Below are positions 50,090 to 57,873 of a stretch of 64,000 bases of DNA, one piece after another. This DNA is from Cellulomonas hominis (lineage in GTDB: Bacteria; Actinomycetota; Actinomycetes; Actinomycetales; Cellulomonadaceae), in contig NZ_JACHDN010000001.1 in the NCBI RefSeq assembly GCF_014201095.1, positions 2,790,001 through 2,854,000 of the forward strand. The letters are read 5' to 3'. Positions within the stretch are counted from its first letter, which is position 1. Each line of letters begins with the position of its first letter. Under the pieces are notes generated by a model. That model saw only the letters and a list, made by a program, of their open reading frames with translations. It had not been told where the DNA came from and did no database searches. Both the position numbers and the translations under genes were made by a program.

Positions 50090-50810
50090 CGCCCTGCCCC
50101 GGATGCTCGGTGACGGGCTCGTCCTGCGCGGCGAGGTGCCCGACGTCGTCGAACCGCTCGACCCGCCACGGCCCGCCGTCCTCCGCCGCCAGCACGGTGA
50201 GCGACGCGTTCCGGACGCTCTGCTCGGCGACGCGGGACATGAGCTGGTCCTCGGTCAGCCCCTCGCACACGTAGCGCAGCAGCCAGATCACCGCGTCGTG
50301 GCACACCACCAGCACGGTCCGGCCGGGCAGCTCGGCCGCGGCCAGATCGCCGAGCAGCGAGCGCAGCCGCAGGGCCACGTCGGACCAGGACTCCCCGCCG
50401 GGCGGCCGGTAGTACATCTTGCCGAGCCGCTCCCGGCGCGCGTCCTCGTCGGGGAACCGCCGGGCGACGCCGTGGCTGGTGAGCCCGTCGAGGATGCCGA
50501 GCTCGCGGTCCCGCAGGCGCTCGTCGACCACCGGGGCCAGGTCGAGCCCGGCCTTGTCGAGGACGAGCTCGGCGGTGCGGCGGGCGCGCACGTACGGGGA
50601 GCACCACACGGCGTCGGGACGCTCCGCGGCGGGCAGGTCGCCGAGGTGGGCGCCGAGCGCGCGGGCCTGGTCCTCGCCGGTCGGCGAGAGCGGGGTGTCG
50701 GCGTCGCGGGTGGCGATCCCCAACGTCTCGGCACCGGTGCGCTCGGCCCGCGTGGCGGCGACGTTGCCCTCGCTCTCCCCGTGGCGGACGAGCACGAGTC
50801 TGCTGGTCAT
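50082..50810 (-). CDS. Histidine phosphatase family protein
   Basis: 242 residues from ATG at 50810. The catalytic LVLVRHGESEGNVAATR holds the phospho-His; Arg/Glu motifs follow (YVRARRTAELVL, RLRDRELG) and VLVVCHDAVIWLL contains the second His. Phosphoglycerate-mutase fold; small-molecule phosphatase of unknown substrate. It overlaps the downstream nnrD-type gene. Confidence 0.92.
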   Translation of the reverse strand: MTSRLVLVRHGESEGNVAATRAERTGAETLGIATRDADTPLSPTGEDQARALGAHLGDLPAAERPDAVWCSPYVRARRTAELVLDKAGLDLAPVVDERLRDRELGILDGLTSHGVARRFPDEDARRERLGKMYYRPPGGESWSDVALRLRSLLGDLAAAELPGRTVLVVCHDAVIWLLRYVCEGLTEDQLMSRVAEQSVRNASLTVLAAEDGGPWRVERFDDVGHLAAQDEPVTEHPGQGDE

Positions 50811-50894
50811 CCCCCCACGGTGGCAGCGGACCGCGCCGCGCGCATCCGGGCCGGAGGTCCCGGGACGCACCACCCCGCCCGGCGCTACGTTCCT

Positions 50895-50910
50895 CGTGAC
50901 AGCGTTCACA
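50895..50910. promoter_or_regulatory. Crp-type site upstream of alcohol dehydrogenase
   Basis: CGTGA CAGCGT TCACA differs from the consensus in one base. It lies 36 bases before the adhP start. Confidence 0.6.
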
Positions 50911-50945
50911 AAGTGTGCTCGTGCAGCGTCGAAGGAGATCAGCCC

Positions 50946-51974
50946 GTGCCCGAGATGATGAAGGCCGCCGTCGTCCGCGACCTCGGCGCCCCCCTGGTGA
51001 TCGAGGAGCGGCCGATCCCGGTCCCCGGTCCGCACCAGGCCCTGGTGAAGGTCGACTACTCCGGGGTCTGCCACACCGACCTGCACGCCGCGCGCGGCGA
51101 CTGGCCGGTCAAGCCGACGCCGCCGTTCGTCCCGGGCCACGAGGGGGCGGGCCGCGTCGTGGCGGTCGGCTCCGAGGTCACGCGGGTCAAGGAGGGCGAC
51201 CGCATGGGCAACGCCTGGCTGGCGACCGCCTGCGGCACCTGCGTGGACTGCCTGCGCGGCTGGGAGACGCTGTGCACGGGCCAGCAGAACTCCGGCTACT
51301 CGGTGGACGGCTCGTTCGCGGAGTACATGCTCGTCGACGCCCGCTACGCGCCGGTCTTCCCCGAGTCGGTGGACGCCGCCGGCGTGACCGCGGTGCTGTG
51401 CGCCGGCGTCACCGTCTACAAGGGCCTCAAGGTCGCGGACGCCAAGCCCGGCGACTGGGTGGTCGTGTCCGGCATCGGCGGCCTCGGCCACATGGCGATC
51501 CAGTACGCCAAGGCGATGGGCTACCGGGTCATCGCGGTCACCGGCTCGGAGAGCAAGCGCGCCTCGGCGCTCGAGTACGGCGCCGAGCTGGTCGTGAACT
51601 ACCGCGACGGCGACCCGGGCGAGGCCGTGCACGACCTGGTCGGCGGCGCGCACGCGGCGCTGGTGACCGCGGTCAGCGAGTCGACGTTCCCGCAGGCGCT
51701 GTCGATGCTGCGACGCGGCGGCACGGTGTCGCTCGTCGGGCTGCCCCCGGGCACGTTCCCGCTGTCGATCTTCGACACGGTGCTGCGCGGGCTCACGGTG
51801 CGCGGCTCGATCGTCGGCACCCGCCTCGACATGATGGAGGCCGTCGACTTCTTCGCCCGCGGCGCCGTGCACACCAAGTACGAGCTGCGGCCGCTCGACG
51901 CGGTGAACGACGTGTTCACCCGCATGGAGACGGGCACGATCGACGGGCGCGTCGTCCTCGACATGGGGCTGTGA
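50946..51974 (+). CDS. adhP: Zinc-dependent alcohol dehydrogenase AdhP-type
   Basis: 342 residues from GTG at 50946 (AAGGAGAT upstream; a Met pair follows three codons later). The catalytic zinc ligand Cys in VDYSGVCHTDLHAARGDWP, GHEGAGRVVAVGSEV, the structural zinc four Cys CGTCVDCLRGWETLC, and the NAD fold SGIGGLGHMAIQYAKAMG are all present. It interconverts ethanol and acetaldehyde. Crp-type sites before and after the gene suggest control by energy or oxygen state. A hairpin lies downstream. Confidence 0.95.
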   Translation: MPEMMKAAVVRDLGAPLVIEERPIPVPGPHQALVKVDYSGVCHTDLHAARGDWPVKPTPPFVPGHEGAGRVVAVGSEVTRVKEGDRMGNAWLATACGTCVDCLRGWETLCTGQQNSGYSVDGSFAEYMLVDARYAPVFPESVDAAGVTAVLCAGVTVYKGLKVADAKPGDWVVVSGIGGLGHMAIQYAKAMGYRVIAVTGSESKRASALEYGAELVVNYRDGDPGEAVHDLVGGAHAALVTAVSESTFPQALSMLRRGGTVSLVGLPPGTFPLSIFDTVLRGLTVRGSIVGTRLDMMEAVDFFARGAVHTKYELRPLDAVNDVFTRMETGTIDGRVVLDMGL

Positions 51975-51991
51975 CATCGGCCATCGACGGC

Positions 51992-52007
51992 TGTGACACA
52001 GATCACA
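51992..52007. promoter_or_regulatory. Perfect Crp-type site downstream of adhP
   Basis: TGTGA CACAGA TCACA, 18 bases after the adhP stop. No protein gene follows in this direction, so it may serve a small RNA, a roadblock to transcription, or be chance. Confidence 0.55.
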
Positions 52008-52145
52008 CGCGCATGACGTGACGGATCGACGTCCCCTGCGGAGTTCACGGGTGACACGACCGGACGGTGTGGAGGGCACCGGGCGGACGTGGGGTGGCCC
52101 GTCCGAGCCCGCAGGGGGCGGCTCGGCCGATCCACCGGTGCGAAC
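52008..52145. other. Intergenic stretch between adhP and terminator
   Basis: Non-coding, with no supported open frame. It lies between a Crp-type site and a strong hairpin, and could hold a short transcript. Confidence 0.3.
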
Positions 52146-52180
52146 GGGCCGGGTCGCGGTGGGACACCGCGGCCCGGCCC
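52146..52180. terminator. Bidirectional hairpin between adhP and oxidoreductase gene
   Basis: Arms 52146-52160 and 52166-52180 form a 15-bp GC stem with one wobble pair and a five-base loop. It can end both adhP and the opposing gene that finishes at 52203. Confidence 0.7.
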
Positions 52181-52202
52181 GGCGCGTGCCCGGGCCGTGC
52201 GC

Positions 52203-52808
52203 TCAGGAGGCCGGCGGTCCCAGCGGCGCCGCCGCGAGCGCGCGGGCCACGCCGACGAGGTTCTGCGCCATCGCGCGGCCGGTGGACGCGCTCCAGTCGT
52301 GGCCCTCGTCGGTCTCCGCGTAGGAGGGGCCGGGGCCCGGGCCGCGGTTCCAGTAGGTCCAGCCCTGCGGGGCGATCGTGAACCCGATGTCCACCAGGGC
52401 GCCGGCCACCTCGGAGACGACGTGGTGCGCGCCGTCCTCGTTCCCCGTGACCACGACGCCCGCGACGCGGTTGTAGGCCACCGGGCGGCCGTCGTCGTCG
52501 GTCTCGGAGATCATCGCGTCCATCCGCTCGAGGGCGCGTTGCGCGTACGACGACGGGTGCCCCACCCAGGTCGGCGTCGCGACGACGAGGATCTCCGCGT
52601 CGAGGATCCGCGCCCGGATCGCCGGCCAGTCGTCGCCGTCGCCGAGGTCCGACGCGACGCCCGGCGGCAGGTGGTGGTCGGCGAGGCGGACGGTCGACAC
52701 CTCGACCCCGTGGCCGACCAGGGCGTCCACGACGACGCGCGCCAGGGCGTCGGTGTTGGACGGCTCGGGGGACGGCTTGAGGGTGCAGTTGAGGACGACG
52801 GCTCTCAT
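52203..52808 (-). CDS. Flavodoxin-fold NAD(P)H oxidoreductase
   Basis: 201 residues from ATG at 52808 (GGTGGG upstream). RAVVLNCTLKPSPEPSNTDALARVVVDAL is the FMN-phosphate loop; EILVVATPTWVGHPSSYAQRALERMDAM and AGVVVTGNEDGAHHV follow the FMN_red / NADPH-dependent reductase pattern. Quinone or azo-type reductase activity is likely. Last gene of a pair with mqo, 27 bases away. Confidence 0.88.
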   Translation of the reverse strand: MRAVVLNCTLKPSPEPSNTDALARVVVDALVGHGVEVSTVRLADHHLPPGVASDLGDGDDWPAIRARILDAEILVVATPTWVGHPSSYAQRALERMDAMISETDDDGRPVAYNRVAGVVVTGNEDGAHHVVSEVAGALVDIGFTIAPQGWTYWNRGPGPGPSYAETDEGHDWSASTGRAMAQNLVGVARALAAAPLGPPAS

Positions 52809-52835
52809 CGACCCACCGTGCACCCGGCGGGGCGA

Positions 52836-54476
52836 TCAGGCGACCGGGGTGTCCCGGCGGCGGGGCGGCGAGGGGCGCGAGGGGCGGCGGCCCGCCGGGC
52901 GGGTGGCGGCCGGGCCGGGGTCGGCCGCGTCCGCGTCCGCCGCGTCCGCGTGCGCCGAGCCCGCGTCCGCCGGGCCCGCGTCCGCCGCGCCGGGCTCCGC
53001 CGGGTCCCGCGTCCCGAGGTCCGGGTCGGCGTGCGGGGCGTCGGCGTCGGCGGCCGTCCCGGCGGGGCCGGCCAGGCTCGGCATCATCCGCTCGAGCTCC
53101 GGGCGCCAGCCGGCGTACCGGTCCGGGAAGCAGCGGCGCAGCAGGTCGAGCATCGCCGAGGCGGCGGTCGACGCGCCGGGGGAGGCGCCGAGCAGGCCAG
53201 CGATCGACCCGTCCGCGGCGGTGACGAGCTCGGTGCCGAACTCCAGCACGCCACCGCCCCTGCCGCGCTTGATGACCTGCACGCGCTGGCCGGCGGTGAT
53301 CATCTCCCAGGACCGCTCGCGGGCGGACGGCATGAAGCCGCGCAGCGTCCGCATGCGGGCCTCGCGGGTCGCCAGCACCTCGGTGACCAGGTACTTGAGC
53401 AGGTCGAGGTTGTGCAGGGCGACCGCGACGAGCGGCACGAGGTTCGACGGCCGGATCGTGCGGACCAGGTCCATCCAGGTGCCGTGCTTGAGGAACTTCA
53501 TGCTCCACCCGGCGTACGGGCCGAACAGCAGCGCGGGCGTCCCGCCGACGACGCGCGTGTCCAGGTGCGGCACGGACATCGGCGGGGAGCCGACGGCGGC
53601 CTTGCCGTAGACCTTCGCCCGGTGCCGGCCGACCAGCGCCGGGTCGGTCGTGCGGAGGAACTGCCCGCTGATCGGGAAGCCGCCGTAGCCCTTGATCTCG
53701 TCGATGCCGGAGGACTGCAGCAGCCGCAGCGCGCCGCCGCCCGCGCCGATGAACACGAACCGGGCGTCCAGGGTGGTCCGCCGCGGGCTGGCGTTCCAGG
53801 CGCGGTCGACCAGGTGCAGCCGCCAGGTGCCGTCCCGGCGGCGGCGGATCCGGCGGACCTCGTGCTGCAGCCGGACGGTCGCGCCCCGGGCCTGCAGGTC
53901 GGCGACCAGGTGCCGGGTCAGCGCGCCGAAGTCCACGTCCAGGCCGTCGTCCGCGCGGGTGGCGGCGACGGGCTCGTCCGGGTGCCGCTGCTCCATGACG
54001 AGCGGGGCCCACTCGGCGATGGTGCCCGGGTCGTCGGTGAACCGCAGGTGCGCGAACCGCGGGTGCGCGGTCAGCGCGGCGTGCCGGCGGCGCAGGTAGT
54101 CGACGTCGCGCTCGCCGCGGACGAAGGTCAGGTGCGGCACGGGGGAGCGGAACCCGTCGTCCGGCAGCCGGCCTGCGGCGCGCAGGTGGTCCCACAGCTC
54201 GAGGGACAGCGCGAACTGCTCGTTGATCGTGACGGCCTTGGCGATGTCGATGCTGCCGTCGGCGCGCTCGGGCGTGTAGTTCAGCTCGCAGAGCGCGGCG
54301 TGGCCGGTCCCGGCGTTGTTCCAGGCGTCGGTGCTCTCCGCGGCGACCGCGTCCAGCCGCTCGACGACCTCGATCCGCCAGGTCGGCTCGAGCTCCGACA
54401 GCAGCGTGGCCAGGGTGGCGGACATGATCCCGCCCCCGACCAGGACGACGTCGACCGGCTCAGCACTCGAGGACAC
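52836..54476 (-). CDS. mqo: Malate:quinone oxidoreductase
   Basis: 546 residues from GTG at 54476. FAD-binding start VDVVLVGGGIMSATLATLLSELEP, WNNAGTGHAALCELNYTPE, GAGGGALRLLQSSGIDEIKGYGGFPISGQFLR and LLGASPGASTAASAMLDLL are the Mqo signatures. Membrane-attached; oxidises malate to oxaloacetate and feeds the quinone pool, which also serves nitrate reductase. The last 70 residues are an Ala/Asp/Gly/Pro-rich disordered tail with a basic end, encoded by repeats of GCGTCCGCC-type 9-mers (about 52918-53050), longer than the usual Mqo of about 500 residues. Confidence 0.95.
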   Translation of the reverse strand: MSSSAEPVDVVLVGGGIMSATLATLLSELEPTWRIEVVERLDAVAAESTDAWNNAGTGHAALCELNYTPERADGSIDIAKAVTINEQFALSLELWDHLRAAGRLPDDGFRSPVPHLTFVRGERDVDYLRRRHAALTAHPRFAHLRFTDDPGTIAEWAPLVMEQRHPDEPVAATRADDGLDVDFGALTRHLVADLQARGATVRLQHEVRRIRRRRDGTWRLHLVDRAWNASPRRTTLDARFVFIGAGGGALRLLQSSGIDEIKGYGGFPISGQFLRTTDPALVGRHRAKVYGKAAVGSPPMSVPHLDTRVVGGTPALLFGPYAGWSMKFLKHGTWMDLVRTIRPSNLVPLVAVALHNLDLLKYLVTEVLATREARMRTLRGFMPSARERSWEMITAGQRVQVIKRGRGGGVLEFGTELVTAADGSIAGLLGASPGASTAASAMLDLLRRCFPDRYAGWRPELERMMPSLAGPAGTAADADAPHADPDLGTRDPAEPGAADAGPADAGSAHADAADADAADPGPAATRPAGRRPSRPSPPRRRDTPVA

Positions 54477-54554
54477 CGCTCGATGCTAACCGGCACGGAC
54501 GCGCCCGGTGCACCATCCCCGGACCGTGGACACCAGGGACCCAGGTCCCGGGGC

Positions 54555-54932
54555 TCAGTCGCCGGTGTGCTCGGGCTCGGCGGGCTGCCGGTGCGTCGGC
54601 CCCGGCAGCATCGCGTCGTACCGCCGCGCGCCGGCGCGCAGGTGCACGCCGGCGTCGTCGACCGCCGCCACGTCGGACCAGTGCGCCAGGAAGGTGCCCC
54701 GGTGCCGCCAGCGGTACCAGCGGGCGATCGGCCAGGGCGACCGCACGTCCCGGCGCTCGAAGCCGAGGAACGACGTGCCCGTGCGCGGGCTCACCAGCAG
54801 CCCGTGCAGCCGCGGCGCGGCCAGCGGGCCGTCGGGCGGGCCGTCCAGCACGAACCGGACGTCCACCACGTAGCCGAGCGGCGCGCCGTCGTCGCCCAGG
54901 ACCCGGGCGTCGAGCAGGTCACTGAGGATCAT
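54555..54932 (-). CDS. PRC-barrel-like protein 2
   Basis: 125 residues from ATG at 54932. It starts MILSDLLDARVLGDDGAPLGYVVDVRFVLDG, the PRC-barrel pattern (LxxxxVxDxxGxxxGxVxDV), then a Trp/Arg-rich middle (WPIARWYRWRHRG) and LPGP end. It overlaps the previous gene by 14 bases. Small PRC-barrel proteins bind other proteins or metals; here probably the cytoplasmic partner of the NRAMP transporter. Confidence 0.7.
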   Translation of the reverse strand: MILSDLLDARVLGDDGAPLGYVVDVRFVLDGPPDGPLAAPRLHGLLVSPRTGTSFLGFERRDVRSPWPIARWYRWRHRGTFLAHWSDVAAVDDAGVHLRAGARRYDAMLPGPTHRQPAEPEHTGD

Positions 54933-55341
54933 GGCGGCCTCCCGAGAGCCGGCCGACCACGTGCTCGCGGAGCCACCGCTCCACCCAGGTGACGTCGAGG
55001 GCGTCGCCGCTGACGCCGAGGCGCAGGGTCACGCCGACGTCCGCGACGTCCCGCCACGGGATCCGGTACCGGCGCGAGGCGGGCGGGCGGCCGCCGAACA
55101 GCCGGGTCCCGAGCACGGGGCCCGTCAGCAGGTCGGTGAGCAGGACGACGTCCGCGCCGCCCGCCGGGTCCGGACGCCCGTCCGCGGTGCGCAGCTCGGC
55201 GTCGTCGACCGTCGTCACCGGCGCCCGGTCGGTGTCCAGCACCTGCCGGTCCAGCAGGTGCAGCCGGGCGTCCAGGACCCGGCCCGCCGGCTGCGGCTCC
55301 GGTTCCGGGCGCGCCCGCGGGCGCCGCCGCCACGTCGTCAT
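54919..55341 (-). CDS. PRC-barrel-like protein 1
   Basis: 140 residues from ATG at 55341. After a basic Pro-rich start, VLDARLHLLDRQVLDTDRAPVTTVDDAEL is again a PRC-type barrel strand pattern, and VLLTDLLTGPVLGTRLFGG follows. It lies between the NRAMP gene (ATGA overlap) and its paralogue-like neighbour. It may be a divergent copy of the same domain. Confidence 0.65.
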   Translation of the reverse strand: MTTWRRRPRARPEPEPQPAGRVLDARLHLLDRQVLDTDRAPVTTVDDAELRTADGRPDPAGGADVVLLTDLLTGPVLGTRLFGGRPPASRRYRIPWRDVADVGVTLRLGVSGDALDVTWVERWLREHVVGRLSGGRHDPQ

Positions 55342-56567
55342 GCCCCCACCCCCGTCACGATCATCAGCGGGATCGCCGCGAGCGACGCCGCCAGGATCAG
55401 CACCAGGTACACCAGGCCGAGCGCGTTCGTCAGCCGGCCGTTCACCCGGTCGCCCATGTACTCCGGGTCGTTCGCCACCACGAGGATCGGCAGGTACGTC
55501 AGCGGCAGCGCCACCGCGGAGAACACCACCGAGTACTCGGTGAGCCGGACCGGGTCGACGCCGGTCATCAGCACCCCGACGCCGATCAGCAGCGTCACCG
55601 CCATCGTCACGTGGAACCGGGCGGCCTGCGCGGGGCGGCGGAACTTGCCCCACGACCAGCCGAGGTACTGCGCGAGCGTGTACCCGCCGGAGAGCGTGGT
55701 CTCCAGCGCCGCTCCGAACGTCGCCGCCACGAGGCCGACGATCACCACCGCCAGCGCGAGCTTCCCGCCGGCCTCCGCCACCGGCAGCACGATCTGCGAC
55801 AGCGAGGACACCTCGATCGCCTGCGGCAGCAGCACCACGGCCGCGCAGCCGGCGATCGCGAGCGACAGCAGGCCACCGAGCGGGAACCCGACCAGCACGT
55901 TCACCCGCGACTGGGACAGGTCCTTCGACGTCCAGCCCTCCTCGACGGCGCCGGAGGAGAAGAAGAACACCTCGTACGGCGTCATCGCCGCGCCGAACAG
56001 CGCGATCGCGTAGTACCAGTACGTCGGCGCGGTCTCGCCCGGCGGCACGTGCGGGGCGACGGCCTGGTCGACCAGCGCGCCCCAGGCCGGCCCGAGCAGG
56101 AACAGCGCGACCGCGAACACGACCAGGCACAGCCCGAGCAGCCCCGTGACGTTCTCCATCACCGAGAACCGCGCCCGCCAGATCACCAGCCACACCGCCA
56201 GCGCCGCGACCGGGACCCACAGCCGCGGCTCCACGCTGCTGGCCAGCTGCAGGGCGAGCGCGATGCCGCCGACCTCCGCGGTCAGCGTCAGCAGGTTGAT
56301 GACGAACGACGCGGACAGGTTGGCCAGCGCGACCCGGGGACCGAGGCGCTCGCGGATGATCTCGAACGTCGCCCGGCCGCTCACCGCCGCGACCCGGCCG
56401 GACATCTGCGCGAACAGGCAGATGCCGACGACGCCGACCACCACGGCCCAGGCGAGCGACATCCCGAACCGGGAGCCGACCACCGCGTTGGTCACCAGGT
56501 CCCCGATGTCGAGGAACCCGCCGATCGCGGTGAGCACGCCGAGGGCGACGCCGAGCAGCCGCTTCAT
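55338..56567 (-). CDS. NRAMP-family metal transporter with altered metal-site motifs
   Basis: 409 residues from ATG at 56567, overlapping the lipoprotein stop. About 11 membrane helices in the NRAMP pattern. Where canonical NRAMPs have Asp-Pro-Gly-Asn in helix 1, this one has GGFLDIGDLVTNAVVG (Asp-Ile-Gly-Asp). Where helix 6 has Met-Pro-His, it has AAMTPYEVFFFSSG (Thr-Pro-Tyr-Glu). This divergence resembles NRAMP-related transporters thought to carry Mg2+ or other ions rather than Mn2+/Fe2+. The substrate is inferred. It is in a four-gene coupled operon. Confidence 0.85.
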   Translation of the reverse strand: MKRLLGVALGVLTAIGGFLDIGDLVTNAVVGSRFGMSLAWAVVVGVVGICLFAQMSGRVAAVSGRATFEIIRERLGPRVALANLSASFVINLLTLTAEVGGIALALQLASSVEPRLWVPVAALAVWLVIWRARFSVMENVTGLLGLCLVVFAVALFLLGPAWGALVDQAVAPHVPPGETAPTYWYYAIALFGAAMTPYEVFFFSSGAVEEGWTSKDLSQSRVNVLVGFPLGGLLSLAIAGCAAVVLLPQAIEVSSLSQIVLPVAEAGGKLALAVVIVGLVAATFGAALETTLSGGYTLAQYLGWSWGKFRRPAQAARFHVTMAVTLLIGVGVLMTGVDPVRLTEYSVVFSAVALPLTYLPILVVANDPEYMGDRVNGRLTNALGLVYLVLILAASLAAIPLMIVTGVGA

Positions 56568-57064
56568 CCCGTGATCCCGGCGCTGGCCGTCACCGCCACG
56601 TCGACGGCGTCGTGCGCCCCGTCGAGGTCCGCCACCAGCGGGTCCGGGACGGTGCCCCGGTCCGCGCCGGCCTGCTCCCCGGACGCGGTGATCCACGCCC
56701 CCGCGGCGACCACCGTCGTCGTCGCCCCCTGCACGGCCGCGAGCACGGAGTCCCGGGCGGCGGCCGTCCCGGTGTCCGGCGGGGCGAGCGTCGTCAGCGT
56801 GCGGGTCGCCTCCTCCAGCACCCGGACCGAGTCCGCCTGCGCGGTGTCGGCGGCCGTGACGGACAGGCGCTCGCGGCCGAGCAGCACGACCGCGGTCCGG
56901 ACCGTCGCGACCGCGGACGCCGCCTGGTCGCCGGCGTCCTGGACGGACGCGAGCGCCTCGTCCGGCGACCGGTGCGCCTCGCCGACGGCGCACCCGCCGA
57001 GCGGCAGCGCCAGCCCGAGGGCGGCGACCACGGCGGCGGCGGAACGGGCCCGGCTGACGTGCAT
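56564..57064 (-). CDS. Small lipoprotein of the NRAMP operon
   Basis: 166 residues from ATG at 57064, selected because the signal peptide starts there (MHVSRARSAAAVVAALGLALPLGGCAVG): lipobox LPLGGC, so it is lipid-anchored outside. The rest is a helical domain rich in Ala, Thr and Asp. First gene of the coupled operon lipoprotein-NRAMP-PRC-PRC. It could be a metal- or substrate-binding partner, but no motif shows it. Confidence 0.75.
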   Translation of the reverse strand: MHVSRARSAAAVVAALGLALPLGGCAVGEAHRSPDEALASVQDAGDQAASAVATVRTAVVLLGRERLSVTAADTAQADSVRVLEEATRTLTTLAPPDTGTAAARDSVLAAVQGATTTVVAAGAWITASGEQAGADRGTVPDPLVADLDGAHDAVDVAVTASAGITG

Positions 57065-57163
57065 GGACGCATCGTGGCCCCGGGTCGCGGCTCCCGCACG
57101 GCGAGCACCGCGGGCGGCCGCGTTCCGGGTGCGGGCCGCCGCCGGTGGTGCCACCGTTGCCGC

Positions 57164-57355
57164 ATGAGCACCGACGACACCACCCAGGGCTACGACCCCG
57201 CCGAGGACCCGGACGCCGACCCCGCCATGCTGAACCCGCGCACCGGCGGCCAGGCCGCCGGCGGCGACGAGGCGGACGCGGACACCGACGCCGAGCCGGC
57301 CAACCTCAACCCCCGCGCCGACGGCCCGGACGGCGGCGGCGCCGGCACCCCGTGA
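57164..57355 (+). CDS. Small acidic protein with internal repeat
   Basis: 63 residues from ATG at 57164, nearly all Asp, Glu, Ala, Pro, Gly and Asn. Two copies of the motif DADPAMLNPRTGG / DAEPANLNPRADG can be aligned, 27 residues apart. It is likely disordered. GTGA overlap with the next gene. It is divergent from the lipoprotein operon with 99 bases between the starts. Function unknown. Confidence 0.6.
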   Translation: MSTDDTTQGYDPAEDPDADPAMLNPRTGGQAAGGDEADADTDAEPANLNPRADGPDGGGAGTP

Positions 57356-57873
57356 GGAGCCTCGACCGCACGCTGCTGCAGTCCTACCTCTCCGACCACC
57401 TGGCCGGGGCGGAGGGCGGCAGCGCGCGGTTCGGGCGGATGGCGGAGGCCTACGCGGACACCCCCCTCGGGCCCGCGCTGGGCCGGATCGCCCAGGAGGT
57501 CGCCGACGAGCGGGACTGGCTGCACGAGACGGCCCTGCGGCTGGACGTGCAGCCGAGCGGGCTCAAGCGGCTCGGCCTCGCCGCCGTCGAGCGGGTCGGA
57601 CGTCTCAAGCCCAACGGCCGGCTGACGAACCCGTCGCCGCTCACCGCGGTGCTCGAGCTCGATCTCATGCGCGCGGCCGTCGTCGCGAAGCGCGGGCTGT
57701 GGGAGACGCTGGAGATCTGGGCCGACGACCTCGGGCTCGACCGGGGCCGGGTGCACCGGCTGCTCGAGCAGGCCGACGAGCAGGCGTCGACGCTGACCCG
57801 CCTGGGTGCGGTGGCGCGCGAGCAGGCGTTCGCGGCGCACGGCGAGCCGGGCGGACCGGGCGGCGCGTCGTGA
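57352..57873 (+). CDS. Hypothetical helical protein
   Basis: 173 residues from GTG at 57352. It is mostly helical (LLQSYLSDHLAGAEGGSARFGRMAEAYADTPLG, LGRIAQEVADERDWLHETAL, ELDLMRAAVVAKRGLWETLEIWADDLGL), with a pattern that recalls ferritin-like or DUF-type four-helix proteins but without clear metal ligands. It overlaps both neighbours by four bases. Confidence 0.65.
   Translation: MRSLDRTLLQSYLSDHLAGAEGGSARFGRMAEAYADTPLGPALGRIAQEVADERDWLHETALRLDVQPSGLKRLGLAAVERVGRLKPNGRLTNPSPLTAVLELDLMRAAVVAKRGLWETLEIWADDLGLDRGRVHRLLEQADEQASTLTRLGAVAREQAFAAHGEPGGPGGAS

Noticed and set aside
52918..53050. Repeats of GCGTCCGCC as a possible CRISPR-like array
   Set aside because: They are short, in frame and encode the low-complexity end of MQO; there are no spacers or cas genes.
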